This document shows, piece after piece, positions 49,099 to 62,000 of a stretch of 64,000 nt of DNA. The notes under the pieces were generated by a model, which had not been told where the DNA came from, did not search any database, and worked only from the letters and a program-made list of their open reading frames with translations. The stretch comes from Styela clava. Its lineage: Eukaryota; Chordata; Ascidiacea; Stolidobranchia; Styelidae. Numbering within the stretch: the stretch's first letter is position 1; each line of letters begins with the position of its first letter. Location of the stretch: positions 12,793,383 through 12,857,382 of the forward strand of contig NC_135252.1 in assembly GCF_964204865.1 (NCBI RefSeq), given 5' to 3'. Both the position numbers and the translations under genes were made by a program.

Positions 49099-52000
49099 GG
49101 TTTCCTACCTCACTATATAATTGTAGAATTATTCTGTTAATAAAAAATTCTATAGATTAGTTAGAAATAAAATTATCATATTTTTTGGGATACAGATATA
49201 TCGGCAAGACAGCTAAACCATATGGAAAACCATCGCCTCTCATTTGGTTATCAGTCCAACTTCGTTGTTTCATACGTAGATATGCAAATTAAATGCAGAG
49301 GGAGCTTGATTCGAAGGAAGCCGTAACTGACGAGTGAGTGAGTGTAACATCCTCCGGTGGTGAAGAGTCCAGTATTGAACCTAAAATTTTAATTTTATCC
49401 CGGGGTAGAGGAAAGCTGAGTAAACAATTTAATCATAATATGGCTAACCAATATCCCTAGCTCGGATACCCGTTCATGTTGGATGTAGGAATATTTCACT
49501 AGCCATTACATTCAGACATTAGGCACAGTTTCCCGATTCCAAAGATGTCCCAACATTTTGTTTAATAATACAATAATCGTAGTCTCTGAAACGAGGCATC
49601 TGAAACGATAGCAAATTGTGCCTGGCTTATCTCTATATTAATTCAAATCAATCGCATCTTGCGCAGGCCGTCATGTGACCAAAATAGCGTTTTTTTGCTG
49701 AAAATTCTCAAACGCTACAGAAATTTTTTTTGCTTCGGTAAATAGGATTATTTTTTCCCAGGAATCCAATGGTGATGTTATTAAATTGCGCTTCCTTTTA
49801 GTTTATTGTGCAGTTGACTTGTGGCGATGTTAGGGCCCAAAATATTAGGGCGATTCTTGGAATTGGAAAACTGTGCCATACTGTATTACAGAACCATACC
49901 ATACCTACCTCGGTGCTCATTTTTGATGTCAAAATATCAAACAAACAGACAAAACCGAGACAACTGTAGGCCTACCGTATTTGGGAAAATGTGCATCATT
50001 TATCTACTAATTTAAGACAGCTTACTTGCAATGTGTATTCAACCAACAATTGAAAAAACATCCCCTTGATCAAAATGACTATAAATAGATGAAATAACAT
50101 CTGAACATAGACTATCATAGGATTTACATATTTATCCGGGGGGAGAGGAAAGTAGATGAAACGGCTTAACCATATGGCGACCATTAGACAGTTTGTGTTA
50201 CAATTTTGTTTTACATTGGCTTTACAGCTTTGGGAGTTGTTTAAAAATAACCGGAATTACCTAACGTACGGTACCGGTACGGTACTTACGTATACAGGTA
50301 TAAGTAACTTCTACGTTCTAAGCTCCATTCTGTCGTTAGCGTTCACAGCTCATAGTGCTACGGTACTCGTAACCGGGCGAGAGACTTGTTCTACATCTCC
50401 GGGAAATAATACGAAATGAAATCTCTTGGGAATAATACGAAAATACTCCCCCAAAAACTACTGTAATTTTTGTCCAGATACGGTGCGTGCCGAAAGCAAC
50501 ATGAGATAAACGCCCACCATATCAGCGAGGATACGGAGCACCACACTTCAAGTCGAACCCGGAAAGATAGAGTTGATCATTTTTGTCAACCAAAATACGA
50601 ATAAATACTGAAATTGTTACAAAGCACTTTTTTGTTATAGACTGCGAGATGCCGACGGGGCAAAAGGTCATCATAGTCGGCCACCACCTATTCCAACCAA
50701 AAAATAAAATGTCCGGACATGGAACGCGTGGCAGATTTTATTCTCCACATCACTAGAGACCAGTTCGCTGGCCGTAAACACCCACGGTCAACAAGGTTTC
50801 AATGGAAGACGTTGCGAGTCGAACACGGTTCCTCCTCGTATCTCAGTTAAACCTACGCTTCACTTCCAGAGTTTAAATGTACACAGGCCCAGTGGTGTGT
50901 AACCTTCCAGATATAGTTTACTTTAAACCACGCTAATAATTTTCAACGTCTGCAAAATCACTTTCCGTTCGTATTTATGCATGTATTTGCTTCCTATACG
51001 CCGCCCCACGAACGACTCAAAGACTTGGAACGCAATCTTGCTTAGATTGTATTAACGCACACAAACTAGAAATGGATCACAAAATTTGGTGCCTTTCTCA
51101 AAACAAATCACAATTGCAAGCAAACAGACAACTAAATGCAAATACTAAAAAACGGATTAGCATTCTGTAGTTCAAAATTCTCCTAGATAACCGACATTTA
51201 ACAAAAAAATCAAATCACCCTAGATACATAGGTAAAAAGGGTACAAACTTAAACATAAACTGCGTTTAGGACTTTAGCTACCTTCCATAAAGAAAAACAA
51301 ATTAAATCAAGATGTACCATTGAAAAATAGTGACCAATCGTTCGAAGGCAAGATATAGCCATGCCTTGAAAAACAAGTAAATAAAAGAGTTAAAGGAACT
51401 AGTGTAGCTTGTAGCACAGTTTTCAAAATAAACTAGTTCACCTTCATTAACTGATGTTTTATTTACCTTCAGGGACACAAAAGAGAACTCATTAGAATGT
51501 TCAAATTTCTATATGATGCATGTGCACATAACAAATAGGATAATTCGGTTGGTATGTTAAATCACCAAATACCAACAAAAGCACAAAAGAAAAAAACTGC
51601 TTTTGCTTCTACAGGCCAGCGTCAGGTCAAAGCTCAAGCATAATCAATGGCGCTAAACAATTTTTATGTAATTGTGACGAAAAGCATAAAAAATGTCAAA
51701 TAAAAATAATTAGAAGGAAAACAGTTACTCATCATACTGAGTAGCCAACAAAGAAATTTGAACCCAAATTATCGAACATAGTACGATTAGTTAGGAACTG
51801 ATTAAGCAAGTTCAAATTCAGGATTAAACTTCTAAAAAAGCAAAAAGTAGGTATTGGACGAAAATACACTAAGGCGAATAGCAAAGAAAAATTGAACAAA
51901 ATTAACTCTTGACACAGTACGAAATGAAAATATTTTGTAACAAACAGTATTCTCGACTCTTTCGGCCATCAACAATTTAAATAAAAATGAATACAGATGA

Positions 52001-53098
52001 CATAACAAATGCATGGTGTATGGCAACTTGAATGAATTTTATCATTCAACAACACTTCACTATTAGCATAGGATTTGTAGAATCGAATAATGACCACATA
52101 CAAGTTATTGAACAAATAACATCAATACAATATTGCTATATAAATTTGAAACATACTATCATTATTGAAAAATCTAAATTCTCTATTTGGCATTAACATT
52201 TTTTATTGGTTACTTTGTTGAAACTTACCGTAAATATAAATTGTGCCTATATTGGCCGTTTGCTTAAACGCATGTTTGACAATTTGGCAACAAAATTATC
52301 CTATTGAACTTTGATACTCTTTAGAACTTTTGATAGAATTTTCAACAAATAATATAATTCACCAAGCATGTACAAACTTCAACATTTGTTTAAGCGTTTA
52401 AGCTAATATAAAAGTGTTAGAATAAGACAGAACAGTGAATAGTAAATCAACAAATACTTTTTCTATATTAGATTAGTTCATTCTCATAGGAGAGTCTAAC
52501 AACAACATTGTAATTCAACAAATGTAGAAGTTTGGGAGCTTTTAACATATAAATGCAGTTTAAATATGGCTTGATGAAGGCCCCCATATTACCAAGTTGA
52601 ATAATAGAACAATTTTCATCAAATGTGGATACTAGGCAGTGGTACCAGTGCCACCACCACCCTCATCAAAAGCTCATTCAGTCCTACCATCTGTGTATAG
52701 GCCCAAAAAAATAGGTAAATGTGAAAGACCCTACCATCCCTAATTACAGAATTTTGAAGAGGTTGGTCAAGTATTGAAAGGAACTCTGTAATAACAATAA
52801 TTTTTTTAAAACGATTCTTTTGCGGCAAGTTTAATTATTGAAAGATTAGTTCAATGGAAGCATTGCTATACTCACAGATACTATGTGGTAAAAGCGCTAA
52901 ATCATCATAAACTAAGTACTTATACTAAGACAAGAGAAGTTAATTTCTTCATCTCTCCAATTGCTCAATGTTTGGCACACTAACAAAAATAAATAACAAG
53001 TTAAACACTATTTTCTTCAAGGACGGAAAATCACTTTTCATTCAGGTTCCGCAGGTTGAACAGTTTCCATACACAGGATTTCAGATATACCATAAATT
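49099..53098. other. Intergenic / CLUH 3' flank
   Basis: Contains the FLII promoter side (just above 49098), degenerate repeat S copies (49190-49275, 49398-49500, 50118-50180) and AT-rich sequence that may include the CLUH 3' untranslated region. An AATAAA on the minus strand lies at 52202-52207, about 0.9 kb past the CLUH stop. No other gene is supported. Confidence 0.5.
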
Positions 53099-56000
53099 TC
53101 ATTTTTCTTTTTCAGTGTCAACATCAGTGACATCTTTGATTGGTTTGCTCGGTTCAGGAATCTTCACATTAGTTCTGTAGAAATGATGTATTGGTTGTAA
53201 CGATTACGGTAGTTCATCCGTGAACATTGTAAATCAACTTTCAAAATTAGGGTAAAGCCCCTACTAAATGAATATCCGGCCATTTATAAAATTTCTAGTA
53301 TCAATAATTGACATACTCAAAAAGTGTTTTAATTGTAACAAGTAGAAGACCCTACAAAATCAGTTCAGTCTAACTATTTGACCAGTGATACAGAGTCTTG
53401 TGGACACTAATTTATTTAGATTATTTTCAGTTTGATTTTTGGTTGTCTGGACAAAACTAAACGCTCCTGAGGAATTATTCACTAATTTTTACCACGTACC
53501 ATAATGATGAGGTATTGAATATTTTTTTCTTCAATGATTGGGGAAACATACATTTATACATGGGCTATATATGGCAACCATATAAAAGGAATTCAAAACA
53601 TCACTAGCACATTGACATCTAGCAGTAGAATTTAGAAATTAGATTTTCATTTTATAACTTATTGAGGAAACATACATTTATACATGGGATATATATGACA
53701 ACCATATAAAAAGAATTCAAAACATCACTAGCACATTGACATCTAGCCGTAGAATTTAGAAATTAGATTTTCATTTTATAACTTACTCTGCCGGTACCAT
53801 TCTCACAATCCCATTAATAGCATTGATCAAATCTACAACACTACTTATACTTGGAGGCATGATTTGTAGAGGAGGTATGGCCGCCTTGCTGCCTTTCTGA
53901 TAGATCTCATTCATCTGCAATAGTAAAGTTATTTGGACTTTATTGAATATTTATTAATTATTTTACAGAAAACATATATGTACGCCTACCTAAATGAAAA
54001 ACAAACCAACAAACTTGGATTAATTACAAGTGAGATCACTTCATTTATAAATAGGTAATATATAAATTGAAACATTTGAACAAATGAAAAAACAATTTTT
54101 TTTTACCAAAGGTTCATTCTCTTACACTGTGTGTTACAGGAGAACTATCAGAATGGGAATTTACACTGTTTTGTCAGGTTAGTTTAAGTTAACAAAAACC
54201 TGACATAGGTGTAATGAAACTAGTAACACTGTCACTATTATTTGCAAATAAAATATTGCATGAAATACTACGATTGCAAAATTCTGATAAATTTCCAATG
54301 TTAATCATGCCATATCTCCTATTCAATTAGCTATAATTATTTCTCTCAAGTCATGCTTACCGTTCTTTGCAAGCTGACAGCTTGTTGGGTGAGATGTCTC
54401 AAGAATTCCTCGCTTTCTTTTGTTTTATCATGGTCGTCTCCTAACAGTGCTTGGTACAACTTATAAGTTTGTTTTTCATTGTGAAGTGCTTGTCGGAAAT
54501 TTCCTTTGCATGAATATGCTCTGGCTACGAGATGATAGCTGAAGAAATGACAGTTTTCAAACAGATGCTTCATCAAATCACATAAGACACTTCTCAATTA
54601 TTGTATGAAAGGTCCATCAATGTATGAAAAGTAACTAAATGCTCAACAACTCCAACCCCCAAAAAAACAGGAATAGGTTTCATGTGATACCATTGTACTC
54701 TAATTCGTAATTACGTCACAATTCACAACATCCCAAATTCAGATGCCATATTCCAGTCTTATAAATTCTTCACGATGGTTTTTTGACGTTTCTACCTGTT
54801 TTAAGCAAGGTTTTTGGTGGTGTTGCACATTTCAGCAAACTATTACTTCGCCAATTATGCCAGAGACTGATATCTTACCTCACAGCTGTCTTTAAATTTT
54901 GTTTTCCACCAAGAACATTAATCCTCAATGCATCAGTTAAATATGTTAATGAAAGATCATATTCCTGTAGTCCATGAAGCACAAGCCCAATTGTGCTCTG
55001 TTACAAAGAATATACTCAACTATTACAGTCATAATAACTAAAAAAATTGGCAGTTTTTCTGCAGTAAGAGTATAAAATTTACAGGTAAATTAGAGTAATG
55101 CAAGCAATTACTGTCTGGAATCGATAGTAAATTAAAATTAGCCAGTACAGTATATAAACATGTCAGTTCTCAGAGAACAGGGCCACAAGTTGAACATAAT
55201 CTCAAACTTCTCAAAACATTTTTCACACACAGGGCCCTGCCATTTTTTTTTTGTACTTACATTTATTTGAGCCATATCAGGATGATCATCACCATACATG
55301 ACATTCAATAAATATTTTGCTCTGTACAGAAGTTTGAGTGAGGATTGTATTTGAGAATTTGCAAAACAATAGATTGCCAGATTGACATAAGCAAACATTG
55401 TTGTTGCGTGATCAATACCTGTAGTTAAAAAAAATATTAATTTGGAAAAAATAAACAAACACTAAAAATTACAACCACGCATTCAAGAAAGCATGTGCGA
55501 TTAAAATAATTTTCAAAATATAGGTGCAAACAATCCGCTCGACATAAGTGCAAATCGCCACCAAGTCAGAACAAAACTGAAAATTTTCGGCTATTGAAAG
55601 TAAACATATTCTGATTATATTGAGCCCTACAAAAAAAAATAGGATGTTATCTATGCAAAAAAGCTAGGGAAAGGGCCTTTTAAATCCCTAGATTTCCAGT
55701 GCGACCTATGTGCGAGTCAACTCTAGATTAAACTTCCTAACACAAATCTAATAGTGTGACCTATCGGCGAGTATATAAGGTAGTGCATCAAAAAAAAGTA
55801 CTGCCTTAAAGTGGCTGCTTATATAGAGTATCGTTCCAAGTAAACAAAACAAGATGTTGAAAACCCAAAAAATTACCCAAATATAAAAGAGACAACTACC
55901 ATAACCCAATTTTACGTCCGTGTCATGAACTATGACATGGGATTCTCGCTAACTTACCCAAGATTCGTTCAAACATGATGAGCGCCTTCTGTTGATTGCT

Positions 56001-59000
56001 GACAGCTTCTGGGTGATCACCGGATATATATTGTAACCTGGCAATACTTCTGTAGCAAGATGCAATTTCCATGTGCATAACTCCATATACATTGTTGAAT
56101 AAACTCAATGATTCAGAGATATACTCAATAGCTTGCTTTAGAGCACCTGGAATAAAAAGTATAAATTTAGCCACGACAAGGTATACACATATTCAATGAT
56201 ACTGTTGGAAAGTGAGTCCATATTTCTTTAGAAAATATGTACATAAAGATTTAGGAACTTAAATAACTGCCATGAGATGTAGATCCCATTCTATGATAGG
56301 TTAAAGCCATATTTGAATTTAAATATGTGAATTGAAATTTAGAATTTTTTTCTAATCATTTATCACACCTTCACTCCAAATAGAGCCTTGTACAAGCCAT
56401 CATTGTTGAGTTTAACATACTGACCTGACCCACTAGGCGCAATTACAATAGCAATTTTTTCCGTTTTTTTTAATTTTTTTTATTGATATTTATAGGGTTT
56501 GACAAATTCAAACCATCTACAAGTATATAAGATGTTATTTACTCACTAACTCAGTCTTGATCTCAGAAAATCAAAAATTTGGATAACAATTTTTTTTCCA
56601 GGCATACAAGCGTTTTATAATAGATCACCAAAACTCTTTTTTTAAGTCAGTTTCTGATTTCTTTTATCACTAACGAAAGTCTGAAACCCAGATTTTGGGG
56701 GAAATCAGGATTTTGACTCCTTTATTATAAATCTCACCCTGTTGGATTTTGACTTGGCCACTTGCATAAAAATGGTACGCATCACTGGCTCTAGGAGCAA
56801 CGTGTTTAACAACAGGATAAACGTCCAGAATATCGTCTTCCGTAAAAGTTGGTTTGTGTTTGCTCTCGAAATCATAATCTCGGATGAGTAACTAGAGACA
56901 GTGAAATATAAAGTTGAGTTTAAAATTTGATCTCCAAATTCATTTGAATCTCTCGCATATGACATCAATAACAAATGCCTTACAAATTGAATACGTATTA
57001 TTTATAAAATAAATTTTTAGTTATTTGCACTCATTTCAACGAGCATAGTGGAGCGCTCATAAATTGAATTAAATTTCTATATTAAACATCTGTCTGCCCC
57101 AGCTATACTACACTGAAAATATTCGGACCTCCTGAAGTATGCGCACCAAGATGGCGCACAACCTGAACTCGGGGTACCAGGTTAGGGTTCAGGTTATGCG
57201 ACATCTTGATGCGCATACTTCAGGAGCACCAAATATTCAGATATTCCTCATTGTGCTTACAGTAATCGTAAACAGCGCTAAGGTATTATTATCAAATACC
57301 GGTACTGCACTATCACCTGAATTCCATTTTTCAAGCAGAAATTCCTCAACAAAGCAACTCTTTGTATTTCATGTTTCTCAAAAATTTCCTCCACTGATTT
57401 CAGTTCCGATGTATAATCGTAATATTGTTTTGCTTCTTCTGATATTTGTGTCCACAGTGATTGAGAAGTCAGTTTGTTCCAGTCGCTCTTCACATCTTTC
57501 ATTCGACGATTGCGTCGCTTTTTCCTACAAGAAAAAAAATTAATAACCTGTATATGCTGAGAACGCAGGTTACACTTCTAGTATTCAATTTTCCCTGACG
57601 CACAGCTTGCTCATGACCTTGTAAGCGAAAGTAGAAAATAAGCATAATATAAAAAAGTTTAAATTAGATTTTTTTGATGCTTTGTCAACCATTTGAAAAG
57701 GCATTAATCCTGCACCAAGGGATAGCTCAGAAATCACTTATCAGCAGGAGTTGCTAAGAACGGCGAGTGAATATTTTCATCATTGCTACCAAAGATATAT
57801 TTTAAGCGACACAAGTTTCATGTTGCGATCATGAGCCATAGACCACGCAGAGTTGAATAATTTGTGTAGACATTGCTGAACTTCCAAGGTTCTGGTCTAT
57901 CATGACAGCCGTAGATGGGAGGAATAAAACATGCAAATTGATTTGAAATTAATTGTATGCAACTTTGAATTCTTCAATTTAGACAGATTAGTTTATTTAT
58001 AAAAAATGGTGTAGAGCAATAGAGAGAGTATCACAATGTGACCAAAAATGTCATTTAATTTCTGAAAACCAAGAAATTATTCAATCACTTTATCGCAATT
58101 TCCTGCAGTTCCAAAGCAAACTCCTTGCATATACATAGTCTTCTATAAAAAATTTGTTATTATGACACACTTTAGAACATATTCCATATTCAAAAATTTC
58201 AGAACATATTCGGAATAGCAGATTATTTGGTTTCAGTCATCCCGGTATTCGCCACACAAAACTACTAAACTTACTTTGATTCATGATCCAAAACATTAGG
58301 ATTTGATTTGCACGAACTAAAGAGGCAGTTTAGGAAATGTACAATAGACGCGCAGAGGTAAGTCTGTGATGCAGATTGTAGGTAACTTCGGAATATATGA
58401 CGAATACATCTTGAATACAGCTCTGTGACGCAGATTCGCTAAACAAGTAAAAAATAAAATTGTTAGATCGACTGCGTCAAAGTTGGCGAAGAAACAGAGC
58501 TAAAAATTTGTCGAGAGCCCGCCTCGTTCAAGAAAGTCTGGGGCAGACAATATTACCTAGAGATTACCTCTGAGACGTCACAAAATATAGCTCCTTGAAT
58601 ATCAGTAGCTTGTACACAGGGCCTTGTTCGTTGTGTAAAAATGAATACCCAAATACATTCGATCATAAAAAAGCGGCAACATCCCAATTCAAACAACAAG
58701 ACGTTTACCCTAGTTCAAATGCAAGTATTAACGAACCTTTATATATACAAGTTGACTACTCTCTGGTAGAAGCTGTACTATCTTTCCAAGATATCTTGTG
58801 CTGATACCTCTCTCATGCATAGCATCGATCATGGATGGGCCGTCTACTGGAAGAACAGTTTGCTGTGCACAGTCACGAATCTACAAGAGATATACAACTA
58901 GAGAAAATGTTCATATACGATACAATCTCACATTTCAAGCACAACTTTGCATGAATTGAATATATCTGGGGAAAGAGTATATTTCAGAATAACATTGGAA

Positions 59001-62000
59001 TGAAAGTTTTCTTCAGAACGACAACATCAGAATCATAGCTAACAGCCCTCAGATCTCATAATCTCAATTGATCATTGGGTAGATCCCAGACAAAGTATAG
59101 TAAAAAGTGATTGAAGATTTGGTTGGAGAGGAATGAATTAAAGGGTCTGCGAAATAGGGAGAGGAGAAATCACTTTTTACTATATTTTGCATGATCTCAA
59201 ATCCCTCCAGGCAAGATTGTCATCATTGGGCAGCGTGGACCTGTCTGTGGTTATTTTTTTTTTAAAACCAATTTTTTTTTTTATAAATTAAACTCATTTG
59301 CATTGAAAATTTATTTCAATGATTTGTGCAAATTTCTTCGTTAACATGGCCCAATTTACAATACATTCTTATACCGCAAATATTTTTCAACCTATTAAGA
59401 TATTTTGCAGAAAATGTATTGCCAATGCCCACCACCCTACCAGTGTGAAATGAATTGAGCAGGCAATTCAGCACTCTCAAACAACTTCCATTCCTCTCAA
59501 ATGAGTATCTTCTTGGACAGATATTCACTCAAAGTGAGACCGTCGCATGAAAAAATACTCACAAAAGTAGGTATTTGATTGGAGACTAGGAATTCTGCAG
59601 CTTCTTTAATTAAATCTTTTTGATTTTTGATATCTTCAGCTGCATCTGCATGTTTGATTCCTCTCGTAAATAAATCAGTATTAAATCTCAGATCAAACTC
59701 TGAATCTGTGCATGATCCAGCCTTTCTTGCTGCTTCACGTACGACAGCTCGATGGAGTTGACCTAAAGCAGATACTATGTTGAGAAAATACATCGAAATC
59801 AAAATGAAGATATTATATCATATATGGCATGACGCATCGGGGTGAGCATTAGGCATACACTTGCCACTGCACGTCTGATTACCCTGCATTCGAGTGATTG
59901 TGATCATAATTTAAAGGGACTTAAAATACAGATTTACATATGTGTAGATATACAATGTACAGTGTATGAGAAATATATATGTATAAGTCAAAATTGTCAA
60001 CACTAGACAAAGTAATAGTCTTTCAATCTACATGTAATTTGCTTTACATAGAAGCTCAGAAATCACTCGTCAGCATTAATTTCTAAGAACGGCGAGTGAA
60101 TATTTTCATCATTGCAACATTGTAGGATTAATTAATTAAATTTTATGTAGAAAATGCTATTTTTATTTATAGGCACAACGCAAAAGACGTACAAACAAAT
60201 CTTATACAATGTACTAGGCTTGCACATAATTTACAGATTTACGGAATTATTTCGAGTTACGGAAGGGAAGTTACGAATTACGTAAAGTCGTAATTATTGG
60301 TCGAGCGCTTTCGCAATTGAAACGAGCTCTCTGCAAAGCAGTCAATTCCGTCGATTGTAAAAAGTGAAAGTGACGGCGGAAGAGAAATTGCGTAATGAAC
60401 CAACGCAACTTCGTCTTTTCGGCATCGGTAAAGCGATTGAGATGGCAGAGAAACAACAATATGACGGGATTTCCCGCGATCCGGTAAGAATCAGCAATAT
60501 GACGACGGAAGGGAAATTGCGAAATGAACCAACGCAACTTCACCTTTTCGGCAACGGTAAAGCGATTGAGACGGCAGAGAAACAACATATGACGGGATTT
60601 CCAGCGATCCGATAAAAAACCTTTGCGGACCGTTGACGGTCAGCGGACCAGCGGTTGGGAACCACTGTTTTAGAATACTTAAAATCGAATCCAGAATCCT
60701 ATTCTAATTTTATAGTTACCCGTATTTAAATAGTGGGATTTCTCCACCACAATGCATGATTGAAATTAAAAAAAAAGCTAAATTGTAGCCTAAATGTTTA
60801 ATGTGCAATGTTTTGTGCAGTATTTAATAAAAAATGTCCTGATCATTGGATTATATTTAACCAAGGCAACGAGATTTAAGAATTTCGACGATCGTTTTTT
60901 TTGTTTTTAACAGTTCAATATTCTCAACTTAATTACTATCAAATATCAAGTATGAGCCAGTGTGTTTATTCTGTACGAGAACCATTTTCAATTACAAAAC
61001 CTTGATGTTCCGTTACCGGTTTTATCGTTTTATATCAGTCCGGACTTGTCCTTGCTCAATATATTTTCCACAATGCCTCGCAATATTTCGGCCAAATAAG
61101 ATTATTTCGGCCAAATAAGATTAACTGTCTTTACCAAATGCGGCAACTTTTTTTGATTCTTGAAAACCACCGACACTCGACCAAATTTGTGTCAATCTTG
61201 GCTGTGGGATCGTCGACTTGAGTTAGAAAAATAAGTTAATTTTTTCGTGAGTGCAAAATAAATGTCACAATATGCATTTTTTTGCGATATAACTTTGTAT
61301 TTTCGGAAAAGCCATATCATATAAGTATGGTATTTAAATTATGCGCAAATAATTAATATTTGATCTAAATTTGTTGCAAATAATGTTACAACATTTAGGC
61401 CGCGAAATGATTTAATGGTAATCGGAATAACGTCAATAAGTCGGCATCAATAATTATTATAAAATGCTGACTAGGTAGTAAAGTCGAATAATGTTAAAAA
61501 CGGTGCAATAACAAGTCTTCGTCGCGAGGCAAGCGCAAGTATAATCAAACGAGAGAATACGCTCGTCGTGGCATTGATAAAATGGAAACCCGACATTTTT
61601 TTTAATACGAATTTAAAAAAGTCAACTATCGTTTCATAAATATCCGTATACCAGTGTATACCATCCGTATACCAGCGGTAATGATAAAATTGATCGCATA
61701 AAATTGGGACGGTTAATTTGCGAAGGTGATAAAGGAAATCAAAGCTAGCACAAAAGATAAAAATCAGAATAAAATTAATTTGAATTCACTCTTGTCTTAA
61801 CTGTCGCCGGCGTTAGTACTGCCAGGAATATGAAAACCCAAACTCGATGTCCCAATCGAAAATGAAGTGGATTCAATTGGTTGTTGTGATAGGTTTAAAT
61901 GTGTGAAAAAATATCGCAATTACGGGGTCATTACGTAATCGATTTGGCTGTAATTACAGAATTGATTTTTGTCAATTACGTGCAAGCCTACAATGTACGA

